From Setophaga petechia (taxonomy: Eukaryota > Chordata > Aves > Passeriformes > Parulidae): a DNA stretch of 64,000 bases. The notes under the pieces were generated by a model. It was not told the origin of the DNA, did no database searches, and saw nothing but the letters and a program-made list of their open reading frames with translations. The translations under genes and the position numbers were made by a program. Where the stretch lies: the NCBI GenBank assembly GCA_024362935.1, contig JANCRA010000006.1, positions 33,411,924 to 33,475,923 of the forward strand, in the 5' to 3' direction. Shown here one piece after another: positions 22,394 to 33,618 of this stretch (its first letter is position 1; each line of letters starts with the position of its first letter).

Positions 22394-23022
22394 TGTCTTG
22401 GTTTGGAAAGACAGGAGTCTGCTAAGGAAGGCAGGAGCCTCCCCTGAAATGGAGAATGTAAACCCTTCCCACCTCCCCGAATTGCTGTAAATTTTAAATT
22501 AAGGGGGTTCTCAGGCCTTTTCCTGCTCCCAAAAATATGGGAGCAGGAAAAAACAGTCCTTTAATAGGGAAGGAAAAAAATAAAAGGATAAAATCAACAA
22601 TGCAGTACACTAGAACAACACTGACAGAGTCAGAACCAAACCTGACACCCTGTGGGGTGTTGGTAGCAGTCCAATTGGAAATGTGGCTGCAGTCCTGGAG
22701 TGTCAGGTGTGGTTCTGTTGGAGCAAGGGGGTCGTGTAGAGAAGGATGTATTCTTCCTCCGAAGATCCAGTGGAAGAAGAGACACCTGCTGTTCCACCGG
22801 GGAAGCCAGTGGAGAAAGCCGTGCCGTGTTTCAAAAACCTCTGGATTCTATCTGGGTAGCAATGCCTGGCTCCTCCCTCTGGGCGGAGCATCTCACAATG
22901 GGATGTTACAGTTCTTATCAGTCAGGCACTGACATTCAATAGTCTGTTACCAGCAGATGTCCCCTCCTGAGGGAGGTGTGAGTGTGGTCACTCAAAGAGA
23001 GAGATAAAGCAAACTGCCCACT
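22394..23022 (-). mobile_element. 5' LTR of the env-only ERV
   Basis: The LTR boundary is set by TGTCTTGG at 22,394, whose reverse complement gives the CA end next to the primer site. The other boundary is uncertain; it must lie before the separate LTR-like block at 23,023. I find no matching 3' LTR beyond env, so the element is truncated or recombined. Confidence 0.55.
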
Positions 23023-23397
23023 TGACAAAAGATAATCTGCCATACAGATGGTAATTGAAAACATCTTGCATTGCAATCTTCAACAACGGTACAACTTACT
23101 TGAAAAGTTTTTTGACCAATCACACAAAGTAAAAGCATATTGACAGTAGCTCTATCCAACCACTGTAAGCACACATACCTTTGGTTAAACACTGCTGGCT
23201 TATTTCAAATACAATACCTGCTTGTAAGCCTTAAAACACAATGCACAGAGCTCCCTTATAAAGCTTAGAACTTCCTCATATCTTGCTAGATATACTCTTC
23301 TGTAGCTTAGGGAGTTATTCTAGCCAAGTGTTAATACACAGACCATTGCTCTATTTGTCCTTACTTTTCTACTTCTTATATAACTTTTCTGCTGACA
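23023..23397 (-). mobile_element. Candidate solo LTR, about 375 bp
   Basis: On the minus strand it begins TGTCAGCAG and ends TTTTGTCA, and contains a TTTATAAG box near 23,258-23,266. The flanks give no clear target duplication, so the call rests on its ends and promoter-like box. Confidence 0.35.
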
Positions 23398-25044
23398 AAT
23401 CTTATGGCTACTGCTTAGCTCTAATCATAGCAGATTAGTAGACGACCTGAGTCCCAAGTGCAAAATAAGCCTTCAAATGTCATGTATTATTCAAAGCATG
23501 AGATATTTCAAGTATGAAAATATATAATTAGCTGCTTCTCTAACAAAAAGAGTTTCCTATCTTATGAGCCGGAGATGACTTAAACAATTTAGAAGTGATT
23601 TAAAAACCCCTTGGGGTGATTTCAACAGAACTCTCCACAGCTCTCCCACAGCTCTCTGAAATATAGAAATAGTATTTAATCTGTGCAGCCATTTGTAAAG
23701 AAGAAAATAATTTCTTGTGCCCAAGAAACAAAAATTCATTTGTTCATTATTCAGAAAAGTCATCCTAATTTTACAGAACAATGAAAGTAATATCGGAACA
23801 ATATGCTTCTATTTACAATGGAATTTTTATAAATCCTTTCTCTGCTAAGTCTTATTTGATGGGATTTTTTAGCTCTTCTTCCACCTGTACTTTCAGAATG
23901 CAATCTGCTCAGAATAGTGAGTGACTTTCTGCTAAGCTGTGCAACCACAGAGCATTGACAACGGCCTGTGTGAAATCCAGTATGAAGTGACTTGTGAAAG
24001 TCAATTAGAATTCAGTATTTGGTTAGAGATTCTTATGCACACAACATTTAGACACCTCGCCAGTCAGATTGTCTCAACACGGATGTGTGTAGATTTATTT
24101 TACCCGCAATTTCTTTCTTTACCTTATCACAGAATGAGATCCCTACCAACTCAGGGACAAATTAAACCCATTGCCCTTCAGCACTAGGGGTATTCAGCCC
24201 TCTGCTGTCATTTTTAGTAGCCTGCTGATATCCTGTGTGTAGATAATTGTATTCCAATGTGCCATAAACCCATTGCAAAAGTAGTGTAAACCCATCTCAG
24301 TACTTGTTTCCCTTCTTCCTAAGGAATGAAAATTGAACCCTCCACCCCTCCTTGCAGTCCTTTGACATAGACTACAACTACTCCTTGTCACATCTTATGG
24401 GCACACTAGTGTGACACGGCTGGCACAGGTTCCAGCAGTGCAAACAGAAAGTGCATAGGGACTTTTGTTGTCGGCTAAGTAAATTACTGTGGCTGTCATG
24501 ACGTAGATTACACACACACACACATACACACACACCAAAAGAAAAAAAAAAAAAAAAACAAACCAAAAAAAAGAAAACCAAGAAAAACCCCCAAAACAAT
24601 CTAAGAAGAGATTCTAGATTTCCATAGATCAGAAAAACAAGAAACCCTAACAAACAAATGTAAAAAAAGAAGATAAATTGAAACTTCTAGTTATCAAGAG
24701 ATCAGGAAAATTTAAAAAGCAAACAACACAACAAATCAATCCAGGTACACCTTTGCAGGATTCCTGCCTGAGAACCTGTGAGACTCTATGTTCTCAGGTT
24801 AGTCAAGACTTCTCTTATTTTCTAGACTGCTCTGTGAGCCACTGCTGTGTTTCCCTATTCTCCACTTCTCTCTTCCCAGCGTTTCCCTGTAGTGTGGCAG
24901 AAGAAATTGCAGCATGCCTTGATGTCATCCCGCGTACTACTCAGGTCTCTTTTGCTTCTCTGTTTTGGAAAGGGAAGCGCAGTGCTTCTCACCACTGTGG
25001 CAAAGCCGAATCAGACGGAGAACCCTGAACGCACAGCTCATGTG
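23398..25044. other. AT-rich sequence with a CA microsatellite, no gene
   Basis: Low-complexity, AT-rich DNA. A (CA)n run occupies about 24,511-24,537, followed by an A-rich tract to about 24,600. No coding exon or RNA gene is recognisable up to the start of the right inverted arm. Confidence 0.5.
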
Positions 25045-25273
25045 AGGGCAGCCCGGGAGCCGCAGCCACAGGCTGGAGAAGCCCCCTGCCCCCCGTGCTG
25101 GGGCTGGCAGCTGTGGCCCTGCCCGGCCCCGCAGCCGGGCCCGCCAGCCTGCGCCCCGCACGCCGCTCCCTGCCCCGGGCCGTGCGGGCCGGCTCGGCCG
25201 CTGCTGGGTGCAGGCAGCGCCCGGCCGAGGGGCAGAGCCCGCGCCGAGCCTTCCCTGCCGCCGCTCCCCGCAG

Positions 25274-26148
25274 CTGCTGCAGGACGAGAGCCGAGCGGCC
25301 GAGCACCTGCGCTGGGCCCTGCCGCACCTGCAGAGCCCACAGAGGCCCCTGCGACAGGCGGCCGTCAGGCTGATGGGTGAGCCCCGAGCCCAGCGCCCCT
25401 CCCTGCCCCCGGCCCGGCCGCTGCCCCGGCTCCAGCGGGAGCCGCGCCCGGGCCGCTGCAGCCCCGCCCGCCCTCGGCGCTGCCGCCGCCCTCCCGCAGC
25501 CGAGCCCTCGGGCGGCAGCGTGCGGCAGGGCCGGCAGGAGCCCTGCCCGGGCAGGAGGGCGTGCGGCCGCAGGGTGGCAGCGCCCGTGTCGGGCAGCTGT
25601 GCCGCCTGGCGCCGCCACGGGCTCTGTCCTGCCAGGGCTGGCCGGAGCGCTCATGGTGGGGCAGAAGAAGGAGCTCCAGGTCCTCAGTCAGGGTGAGTGG
25701 GGGCAGTCGCGGGGGTGCTAGCGGGGGCCGCCGGGGGCAGCTGCAAATCCCGGCTCCGGAGCTACAATCCCTGCCCGGGCTGCCGAGGGCTCTGCTCCCT
25801 GTGCGGACGAGGGGCGGCGGGGACAGAGCCCGGAGTGCTTTCAGGGACACGAGGGGCAGCCGAGGCCAGCACCTTCCGGCCCAAGCCCGTGTCTCCGGCT
25901 CCCTTCTGGCCATAGCAGGAGCCGGCTGGGATTGCCTGGCAGGAGTGTTTCCCTGGATTCCTGCAATCCGGCCTCTAACCGTGGCTCTGGGCTTCTTTTT
26001 TTCAACCCTTCAAGCCCTGAAGGAGTACGAGTGCCCTTTCTTCATCAACCAATTTATCCAGCTGATGAAGTTCGAGGCAAGATCTGCCGAACTTCGTCTG
26101 CAAGATCAGGAGAACCCGTGTCCTTGGGCAACCCCCAGTTCCCAATGA
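25274..26148 (+). pseudogene. MROH-family copy C, last three exons
   Basis: Plus-strand exons 25274-25376, 25636-25692 and 26015-26148 match the last three exons of copy B in length (103, 57 and 134 nt) and phase. The peptides DESRAAEHLRWALPHLQ and ALMVGQKKELQVLSQ mark it as the same maestro HEAT-like family. The stop is TGA at 26146-26148, where copy B has TAA, and the AATAAA that overlaps the stop in copy B reads AATGAA here. With no upstream exons in the arm, it is a 3' fragment rather than a gene, unless an unrelated upstream exon is spliced to it. Confidence 0.7.
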
Positions 26149-27091
26149 AGATGAGACCACCTGCAGAGCACAGGGTTCCAGCTGGAACTCCAGGCACAGC
26201 TCTTGTTGGTCACAGCTGAGCCTGTGGGAAGCTCCAGGGGCTCCTGGCATCTCACTCCTTGTTGGCAGCTCCCTCCCCCTCTCCAGCCCCCAGGCCCTGC
26301 CCAGCCCCTTTTTTGCCTCCCAGTTCACCCCTTTGCTTTGCCTTCCCTTAATAACCAGTTTTAGCTTTGTCACTTTACCCACGTGTCCATGGAGCTGAAG
26401 TGGCAGAAACCCTGAGCCCCGGGACACGCAGGGCCCTGCTGCCGTTCTCTTCCATGCTGTGTTCTGTGCATGGGCAGAGAGGAACAAGGGCAGCTCAGGC
26501 TGCAAAGGTCCCTGTGCTACTGCTCCAGTTGCACAGCACCATGGAGTTGAAGGTCGTGCTGAGCATGCTGAAGGGAACAAGGAGCCTGGGTTTTAGAAGA
26601 GCCAGCTTGAGGATGCACTGAAGGCAGCTGTGAGGGATTCCACAGCCTGCATCTATGGAGGGCAGAGGAGCTTGCAATGCTGCAAGTTTTTCACAGAGAG
26701 CTTCCTGAAAGCACAGCAATGCTCCATCCCTACACAGGGACAGGAAGAGGGCAGAAGCAGAGACCGTTGTGGCCTAACAATGAGCTCTGCGTGTGCCTGA
26801 AAGCAGCAGCAGCAGCAGCAGGGAGTGGCTGAGCCTCAGAGGCAGGACCGTCCCAGTGGCTGCAGTGTTGTCAGGCAGTGCCTGCAGGCTCGGTGTGGTT
26901 CTGGCAGCTGTGGTCTCCCTACAAGTGAGGAATGGCAGCCCCTGCCTCAGGCCCAGTCAGAAACCCAACCAAGCGAGACCAGAGGGAGGAGACCCTTTCC
27001 ACCTCTCTTGGGCAGGGCTGCAAAACAGCCGCTGCATCTTCCTGCCCCTCTGTTTGGGGTGTGCTGAGCCCAGAGCCGGCCAGCTTGTGTC

Positions 27092-27095
27092 CTGC
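27092..27095. repeat. Target-site duplication of the provirus (left)
   Basis: CTGC precedes the 5' LTR and CTGC follows the 3' LTR (36,579-36,582). The empty site in the other inverted arm, at about 2,890-2,910 in reverse complement, reads GTCCTGCTGTGCC with a single copy, so a 4-bp duplication is supported. Confidence 0.85.
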
Positions 27096-27560
27096 TGTAA
27101 TAAGTAGCAATATGTTTGTTCATTAGTTAAATTAATAGCTGAATAATTCTTATAATATAAAAAGCAATAGTTAAATAGTTGTATTTGCTTGTAACTGTAA
27201 CAAAAGCTGACCTGGCAAGAATTGCTGAGCTTGCAGAAACGTATAGTGCTTAGAATTGCTGAGCTTGCAGAAAATGTATAGTGCTTTGGAAACATATGGT
27301 TGTAGTTAAGTCCTATAAGACAAAGTCCACCCAGCGAACAAAGCGGGCCCCCCTTCTCCTTCAAGACCACCAGAACAGGATACGTCATCCCGAGAGGAGA
27401 AGAAATAAAAGACCAGACCCAGAAAGGGGGGCGCGGACTTTGAGAGCAGATTTCTCTCAGTCGCCCAGCGCTGAACTTTTGCTTGTCACTGCTTGCTTTA
27501 TAATCAAATAAATTCTGATTGGGAAAAGAAATTTACATGGTAAGATTCTTCCTTATAACA
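27096..27560 (+). repeat. 5' LTR of the provirus
   Basis: 465 bp with TGTAATAAG...TTATAACA ends. A TATA-like AATAAAAG lies at 27,404-27,411 and AATAAA at 27,507-27,512. A direct duplication inside U3 repeats GAATTGCTGAGCTTGCAGAAA about 30 bp apart (about 27,220 and 27,253), as enhancer repeats often do. It differs from the 3' LTR by one A/G change near 27,296 and by lacking 14 bp. Confidence 0.92.
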
Positions 27561-27562
27561 AA

Positions 27563-27580
27563 TGGTGCCGTGACTCGGAT
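27563..27580 (+). other. Primer-binding site, histidine-tRNA type
   Basis: TGGTGCCGTGACTCGGAT, two bases after the LTR, is complementary to the 3' end of vertebrate histidine tRNA (as I recall that tRNA, an exact 18-nt match). A histidine primer is known for some class I ERVs such as HERV-H. Confidence 0.85.
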
Positions 27581-27757
27581 CCAGGAAACGGGGCCCAGAA
27601 ACTTCGGGGAGGCGCCCCCACCCCTTTTGGTGGGCTCCGGAGATTCTTGGGCCACCCGGTAACCTGGACCTGACGAACCTAAATTCGGTGAGCAAGCAAA
27701 AGAGTATACCGGTAACCCTGTAAACTTTGTGCACGAAGATCCGAGCGAAGACGCAGG

Positions 27758-27768
27758 ACGCGTGAGTA
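27758..27768 (+). promoter_or_regulatory. Candidate major splice donor in the leader
   Basis: ACGC/GTGAGTA fits the donor consensus and lies about 180 bp upstream of gag, the usual place for the donor that makes subgenomic env RNA. Splicing itself is inferred. Confidence 0.5.
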
Positions 27769-27904
27769 TATAGGTGAACCGCTCGGTTGGGGTTGGGATC
27801 CCAGGGCACAGTGAATGAGACGTCCAAGTGCGGACAAAGTGAAAAGGGACCCTCCAGTAGTGCAGTTCTCGTAGCCCGCGAGGGAGCGAGCCACGACCGA
27901 GGGG

Positions 27905-27930
27905 TTGTGTGTGTGTGTGTGTGTGTGTGG
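27905..27930 (+). repeat. (TG)n microsatellite just upstream of gag
   Basis: About twelve TG units sit directly before the gag start at 27,945. The in-frame ATG inside the run (27,909) gives only a Cys-Val stretch and is unlikely to be the start. Confidence 0.85.
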
Positions 27931-27944
27931 AGGTGCCTTGGAAG

Positions 27945-29426
27945 ATGGGGCAGAAGGAAAGCAAGCCTTCTGATCCCATGGGGGAGGGCCCCCGGTTACC
28001 CTCAATACCAAAGGATAGTCCATTAGGATTAATGCTTAAGTATTGGGATGATTCTCCCTCCAGAAAGGGGAAGGATAAGGCAAAAATGATAAATTATTGC
28101 ATGGTAGTGTGGGGCGGTAAGAAGCTGGAGTCAGGAAATGTTTATTGGCCCGTTTTCGGATCCTCCGAAGATTGGGTCTGCCAAGCCCTGAACAGCTTTG
28201 TGAATTCTAAAGAGCCAGTAAACCTGGAAGAGAGTGTTTATGCTAAATTATGGTTGGTAGGAAGTGATGAACAAATGACTAAGTTGTTCCCCCTTAAGGG
28301 AAGTCAAGGAGAGGAAGACAGAAAGAAAAAGTCTCGACTAGAGGAAGAGACTCCTATTTACCCTCCCCCGTATGTACCACCACCAGCCCCTCCCGTACTC
28401 CTTCCAAACGTGCCTCCGACATCTGCTCCTAATCAACAGCAGGTCACGAACTCCCCGGATTGCAGGAGGCGTACTCGGAGTCAGATGAGGACAGTAATTG
28501 ATGAAAGAGAGAGCAGTGGGTTGTTCCCTCTCAGGGAAATAGCATTAGGAGGACCCCAAGCTGGGATGGGGTTTGTCACTGTCCCGTTAAACTCGGGAGA
28601 TGTGCGCGAATTTAAGAAAGAGATGGGAAAATTATTAGAAGACCCTATAGGAGTGGCAGAAAGGGTGGATCAGTTCCTAGGGCCAAACATATATACTTGG
28701 GTGGAAATGCAGTCCATTTTAGGCATCCTATTTACAACAGAGGAAAGAGGGATGATCAGAAGGGCTGGGATGAGGATTTGGGACACCCAGCATGTTCAAG
28801 GTCCTGCGGCTGATGTGAAATGGCCCTTACAAAATCCCAGTGGGAACAATCAGGACCCCAACCATCGTGGTCATATGCAGGACTTAAGAGCTATCATAAT
28901 CCAGGGCATACGAGAGGCTGTGCCCTGGGGACAAAATATAAGCAAGGCATTCAGAGAGTGCCAAGGAAAAGATGAAACCCCCACTGAATGGTTGGAAAGA
29001 TTAAGGAAAAGCTTTCAGTTATACTCAGGGGTGGATCCGGACACGCCAATGGGGCAAGCACTCCTGAAAACACAGTTTGTAGCTAAATCATGGGAAGACA
29101 TTAGAAAGAAACTAGAAAAGTTAGAGGATTGGCAGGACAGAGGACTTGATGAATTGCTTAGGGAGGCCCAGAAGGTATATGTTAGATGGGAGGAGGAGGC
29201 ACATAAAAGGCAAGTTCGGATGATGGTGGCGGCAGTCAGGGAGGGACAGCGAAACAACCCTCCACCACGGGAAAGAAATGGCATGAGGAGAGGTCCCCGG
29301 GATTTAGGAGGGCCCCCAACTGGAGGGAAAGAAGGAGCAGTGTGCTACTATTGTGGTGGGAAAGGACATATGAAGAGGGAATGTCGAAAGAGGCTTAGGG
29401 ATGAAAAAATGTTTAAAGAAGATTAG
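27945..29426 (+). CDS. gag: Gag polyprotein, intact
   Basis: 493 codons from ATG 27,945, chosen because it gives MGQKES, a myristoylation-type N-terminus, and because the upstream in-frame ATG lies in a TG repeat. In order: matrix-like region with SPLGLMLKYWDD (about residues 25-36), Pro-rich region with a PPPY budding motif (about 140-143), capsid with DVREFKKEMGKLLEDP and the region matching the major homology area (about 336-353), and nucleocapsid with one zinc knuckle, C-YY-C-GGKG-H-MKRE-C (about 467-480). It forms virus particles and packages RNA. The single knuckle and the TAG stop followed directly by GGAGGTCAAGGG are gammaretroviral traits. No frame break is seen. Confidence 0.9.
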   Translation: MGQKESKPSDPMGEGPRLPSIPKDSPLGLMLKYWDDSPSRKGKDKAKMINYCMVVWGGKKLESGNVYWPVFGSSEDWVCQALNSFVNSKEPVNLEESVYAKLWLVGSDEQMTKLFPLKGSQGEEDRKKKSRLEEETPIYPPPYVPPPAPPVLLPNVPPTSAPNQQQVTNSPDCRRRTRSQMRTVIDERESSGLFPLREIALGGPQAGMGFVTVPLNSGDVREFKKEMGKLLEDPIGVAERVDQFLGPNIYTWVEMQSILGILFTTEERGMIRRAGMRIWDTQHVQGPAADVKWPLQNPSGNNQDPNHRGHMQDLRAIIIQGIREAVPWGQNISKAFRECQGKDETPTEWLERLRKSFQLYSGVDPDTPMGQALLKTQFVAKSWEDIRKKLEKLEDWQDRGLDELLREAQKVYVRWEEEAHKRQVRMMVAAVREGQRNNPPPRERNGMRRGPRDLGGPPTGGKEGAVCYYCGGKGHMKRECRKRLRDEKMFKED

Positions 29427-29438
29427 GGAGGTCAAGGG
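29424..29438 (+). promoter_or_regulatory. Gag-pol stop, likely readthrough site
   Basis: The gag frame ends in TAG (29424-29426) followed by GGAGGTCAAGGG, and pol continues in the same frame. Suppression of such an amber stop with a G-rich downstream context is established for gammaretroviruses. Whether a pseudoknot forms here is untested. Confidence 0.75.
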
Positions 29439-32400
29439 CTCTATCTATTGGGGACCCAAATGTCATCGGAGCCCTTGGTAAAACTCAGAGTGGGTCCTCA
29501 GCACACCCCCATAACCTTCCTTGTAGATACAGGGGCCGAGAGATCAACAGTTCAATCTTTGCCCCCAGGATGCAAGATCTCATCTTCCACAGTACAGGTT
29601 ATTGGGGCAAGGGGAGAACCTTTCAAGGTTCCTGTAATTGAAGATGTTTTAATAGAATCAGAGAAGAAAATGGGGGTGGGATCACTATTATTAGTCCCCG
29701 AAGCTGATTACAATTTATTAGGAAGAGATTTAATGGTGGAATTAGGGATAAATGTAAATATTGAAGAAAAACAGTTGAAAGTCAAGTTGTGCCCCTTACG
29801 GGTCACTGACGAAGAGAAAATCAACCCAGAAGTCTGGTATACCCCTGATACTGTAGGAAGATTAAATATAGAACCCTTCACAGTCAAAATTCAAAACCCA
29901 GAAATCCCAGTAAGAATAAAACAATATCCCATGTCAGATGAGGGGCGAAGGGGACTGAAACCAGAGGTAGAAGGGTTAATCCGGCAAGGGCTCTTGGAAC
30001 CTTGCATGTCTCCCTTCAACACCCCTATTCTGCCTGTAAAGAAACCAGATGGGAAATACCGATTAGTACATGATTTAAGGGAAATAAATAAGAGAACCAT
30101 TGCCCGGTTTCCTGTAGTAGCAAACCCACACACATTGCTGAGCCAATTGAAACCAGATGATCAGTGGTATAGTGTTATAGATTTAAAAGACGCCTTTTGG
30201 GCATGGCCCTTAAAGGAAGAATGTAGAGACTATTTTGCATTTGAATGGGAAGATCCCGATACTCACCGAAAGCAACAATTAAGGTGGACAGTACTTCCCC
30301 AGGGACACACTGAATCCCCAAATTTATTTGGGCAGGCACTAGAGCAAATAATGAGATCTTATACCCCAAACCAAGGAATAACTCTTGTTCAATATGTAGA
30401 TGACTTATTAATTGCTGGAAAGAGCGAAGAATCAGTTAGGGAAGAGAGCATTAAGCTTCTAAACTTTTTAAGCATCCAGGGGCTGAAGGTGTCTAAAAGC
30501 AAACTGCAATTTGTAGAGGAAGAAGTAAAGTATCTAGGACACCGACTCAGTAAAGGAACTAAAACATTAGACCCAGGGAGGGTTAAGGGGATCCTCTCCC
30601 TTCCTCCCCCAAGAAATAAGAGACAAATCAGGCAGCTATTGGGTCTCGTAGGATACTGCAGACAATGGATTGAAAACTTTAGTGGTAAGGTAAAATTTTT
30701 GTATGAAAAACTAACTGCTGAAGGTGTGATAAAATGGACTGAGAAGGATGATGAATCATTAGAACAATTAAAAGAGGAATTAGCCAACGCCCCAGTGCTA
30801 AGCCTCCCGGATGTTAGGAGGCCTTTCTATTTGTTCGTTAACACTGAGGCAGGAGTAGCATTTGGGGTGCTGGCTCAGGACTGGGCTGGCAGTCGAAAAC
30901 CAGTAGCATTTATTTCTAAACTACTAGACCCCGTAAGTAGGGGGTGGCCAACATGTTTACAGATTATAGTGGCAACAGCCCTCTTAGTAGAGGAAGCTTT
31001 CAAAATTACTTATGGAGGAGAACTGAAAGTCTGTACCCCCCATAATATACGGGCAGTATTGCAACAAAAGGCAGAAAAATGGATAACAGATGCAAGGCTC
31101 CTGAAATATGAGAGCATTTTGCTCTCATCTTCTAGGTTGAAACTTGAAACCACCTCTCTGCAAAACCCTGCAGAATTTTTGTTTGGATACCCACAGGAGA
31201 ATTTAACCCATGACTGCCTACATAGTATAGAAAAGCAAACAAAAATTAGGCCAGACCTCGAAGAAGAAGAACTGGAAGAGGGAGAAAGGCTATTTGTGGA
31301 TGGATCCTCTAGGGTTGTCGAGGGAGAACGAATCTCTGGATATGCGGTTGTGGGAGGTAAAAATTTTGAAATAATAGAATCTGGACCTCTGAGTCCTAGT
31401 TGGTCAGCCCAGGCCTGTGAGTTCTATGCAGTATTGAGGGCCTTGAAACTCTTGGAAGCTAAAGTTGGGACCATCTATACGGACTCAAAGTATGCCTTTG
31501 GAGTGGTACATACTTTTGGGAAAATTTGGGAAGAAAGAGGGTTAATAAACTCCCGAGGAAGAGAATTAATACATCAGGAACTAATTACTCAGGTACTACA
31601 AGCTTTAAGAGGCCCAAAGAAAATAGCAATAGTACATGTTAAAGGACATCAAAAGGGCCTCTCCCATCTGACTAGAGGAAACAACACAGCAGACAGAGAA
31701 GCGAAGGAAGCTGCCCTCAGAAAATTCCAGGGTCAGGGAATAAAAAAACCACTAGATAATGAGAAAATTCATGTCCTGAGCTTCACAGCCCAGGAAAAGG
31801 AAAAATTAGACAAAATGGGAATAAAAGACACTGGGGGTATTTGGAAATTGCCAGACGATAGGGAGGTGCTGCCAAAATCTATGGCCCGAAGAATAATGCA
31901 GCAACTGCATGACCAGACTCATTGGGGAACCCAAGCCTTAGTAGATCAATTTACCATTAAGTATATGTGTATAGGAATTTATGATATAGCAAAACAAGTA
32001 GTTAGGGGTTGTATAACATGCCAAAGAGTAAATAGACATCAAGTTAGAGAAAGGATTCCAGGAGGAAGGGAATTAGCACACCGGCCCTTTTCACATGTAC
32101 AAATAGATTTTACCCAACTACCAAAAGTAGGGAGATACAAGTACTTATTGGTATTGGTAGATCATCTAACCCACTTTGTAGAAGCATACCCTACATCGCG
32201 GGCTACTGCAAATGTGGTAATTAAAACCTTGTTAGAAGAAATAATCCCCAGGTATGGAATTGTAGAAATACTAGACTCTGATAGGGGCCCCCATTTTGCA
32301 AACAAGGTAATGAGAGAGGTAACCATGGCCTTAGGCACTAAATGGCAATATCACACCCCTTGGCATCCTCAAAGCTCAGGGAGGGTGGAAAGGGCAAATG

Positions 32401-32951
32401 AAGAAATCAAGAAGCAACTCACCAAACTCATGGTAGAAACTAAAATGTCTTGAGTCAGATGTTTACCCATGGCACTGCTAAACATTAGAACCCGACCCAG
32501 GACGGATGTAGGAATCTCTCCTTTTGAAATGCTTTATGGAATGCCTTATGACTTAGAACTCCCGGGAAACCATCCTTGTATACAAGATAGTCAAATTCAG
32601 AGTTATATACAACAGTTAATGAAACGGAGGGAAGAATTAAAACGAAAAGGGCTATTGGTACAAAGACCCCCCTTGGATGTAATGATGCATAAACTTAAAC
32701 CCGGAGATAGAGTTCTAATTAAGACTTGGAAAGAGACAACCCTAACACCCCAGTGGGAAGGTCCCTATGTTGTTCTGTTTACCACAGAAACAGCCATCAG
32801 AACTGCTGAAAAAGGCTGGACACATGCAAGTCGGGTGAAAGGACCCATCACTGCAGACAGCCCTTGGGAAGTGACCAGTCGCCCCGGAGATCTACGGTTA
32901 ACTCTTCGGAAGGCACAGAAGCCTGCACCCGTGGGTAATGTGAATGACTGA
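29427..32951 (+). pseudogene. pol: Pol (protease, reverse transcriptase, RNase H, integrase) with one in-frame stop
   Basis: The open frame runs from the gag TAG to 32,450. In order: protease with LVDTGAERS (about 29,521), reverse transcriptase with VIDLKDAFWAWPL (about 30,176), LPQGHTESP and YVDD (about 30,393), RNase H with LFVDGSS (about 31,291), YTDSKYAFG and NNTADREAK, and integrase with HWGT...CITC zinc ligands and the catalytic acidic residues in QIDFTQLP, LDSDRGPHFA and RVERANEE. A TGA at 32451-32453 interrupts the frame just after the catalytic core. The remaining integrase tail, in the same frame to 32,951, carries a GPY/F-like module (WEGPYVVLF). Everything else is open, so the gene is recently and minimally damaged. 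There is no start codon of its own; expression would be by readthrough. Confidence 0.9.
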
Positions 32952-33618
32952 ATTAGGGGACAGAGAACTGTACCGACTGAGACTCTTGGTAAGAAAACCC
33001 CTACAGGAACTGGAACGGGAGTTTAAGTGTCCTCTACCGTGGAAAACCTGGAATGAACTGACACTTGCTCTTTCAGTAGTGGCTGAAGTGAGGCGAGAAT
33101 TATTCGATTGCACCGAGTGTCTTAAATGTCGGGAATCTTCCTGCCGGGCGTGGGTAAAAATCTTTTGTGGGGGCTGTAAAAACAAATGGTGGATTTTCCA
33201 GTCACAGTTGGTGGGAAGCACATGGTGTCTTACTTGTGATTGGCATTGGAGAAGAGCAAATCCATTAAGAGCCTTAAGACAATTCATACAAATCCCTGGA
33301 GGGCGGGAGATCCCCGACAGAGAAGCAGTGTCACTAGTTGAAAACCTAGAACAGAGAAGGAATTGGGCCCTGGCATGGGAATTCCAACACCAATTGCATA
33401 GGATTACAAGTCAAAACCAGACAGTCATATTAACTACCTTGTGTAAGAAGGGAATCCATGTTCCTCTGGTGTGGCAAGTGAGGCCTGACGAGTGGAATAC
33501 CACGATTCGCCGCTATTCCCGAGTTCATAAACAACAAAAACGTAAAGAACGTAGGGAAGAGCAACGCAACTCTAGGAAATTGAGAGAAAAGGGAATAAAG
33601 ACAGAGGGTGAACCCTAA
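32944..33618 (+). CDS. 224-codon cysteine-rich, basic-tailed ORF between pol and env
   Basis: An intact ORF starts at ATG 32,944, overlapping the pol stop by 8 nt in another frame, and ends at 33,618, before env. Residues 56-98 hold CxxC pairs (56/59/62, 75/78, 95/98) and several Trp, resembling a zinc-binding module. Residues about 189-220 are very basic (KQQKRKERREEQRNSRKLR), like a nuclear-localisation or RNA-binding tail. No signal peptide or membrane span is visible. I do not recognise the family. The position and composition recall regulatory or accessory proteins of complex retroviruses, but this is inference. Simple gammaretroviruses have no gene here. It has no stops, unlike the integrase. 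Confidence 0.7.
   Translation: MTELGDRELYRLRLLVRKPLQELEREFKCPLPWKTWNELTLALSVVAEVRRELFDCTECLKCRESSCRAWVKIFCGGCKNKWWIFQSQLVGSTWCLTCDWHWRRANPLRALRQFIQIPGGREIPDREAVSLVENLEQRRNWALAWEFQHQLHRITSQNQTVILTTLCKKGIHVPLVWQVRPDEWNTTIRRYSRVHKQQKRKERREEQRNSRKLREKGIKTEGEP

Larger units (their letters stand above)
25045..27095 (-). repeat. Right arm of the inverted duplication, part 1
   Basis: Reverse complement of about 2,892-4,965. It ends at the provirus insertion point (CTGC, 27,092-27,095). The homology start near 25,045 coincides with the 3' edge of an MROH exon present in the left arm (4947-5048), so the duplication breakpoint cut the gene there. Confidence 0.88.

Noticed and set aside
27909..27944. 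Upstream in-frame start for gag
   Set aside because: It lies inside the TG microsatellite and would add a Cys-Val run. The ATG at 27,945 gives a proper MGQ myristoylation start.
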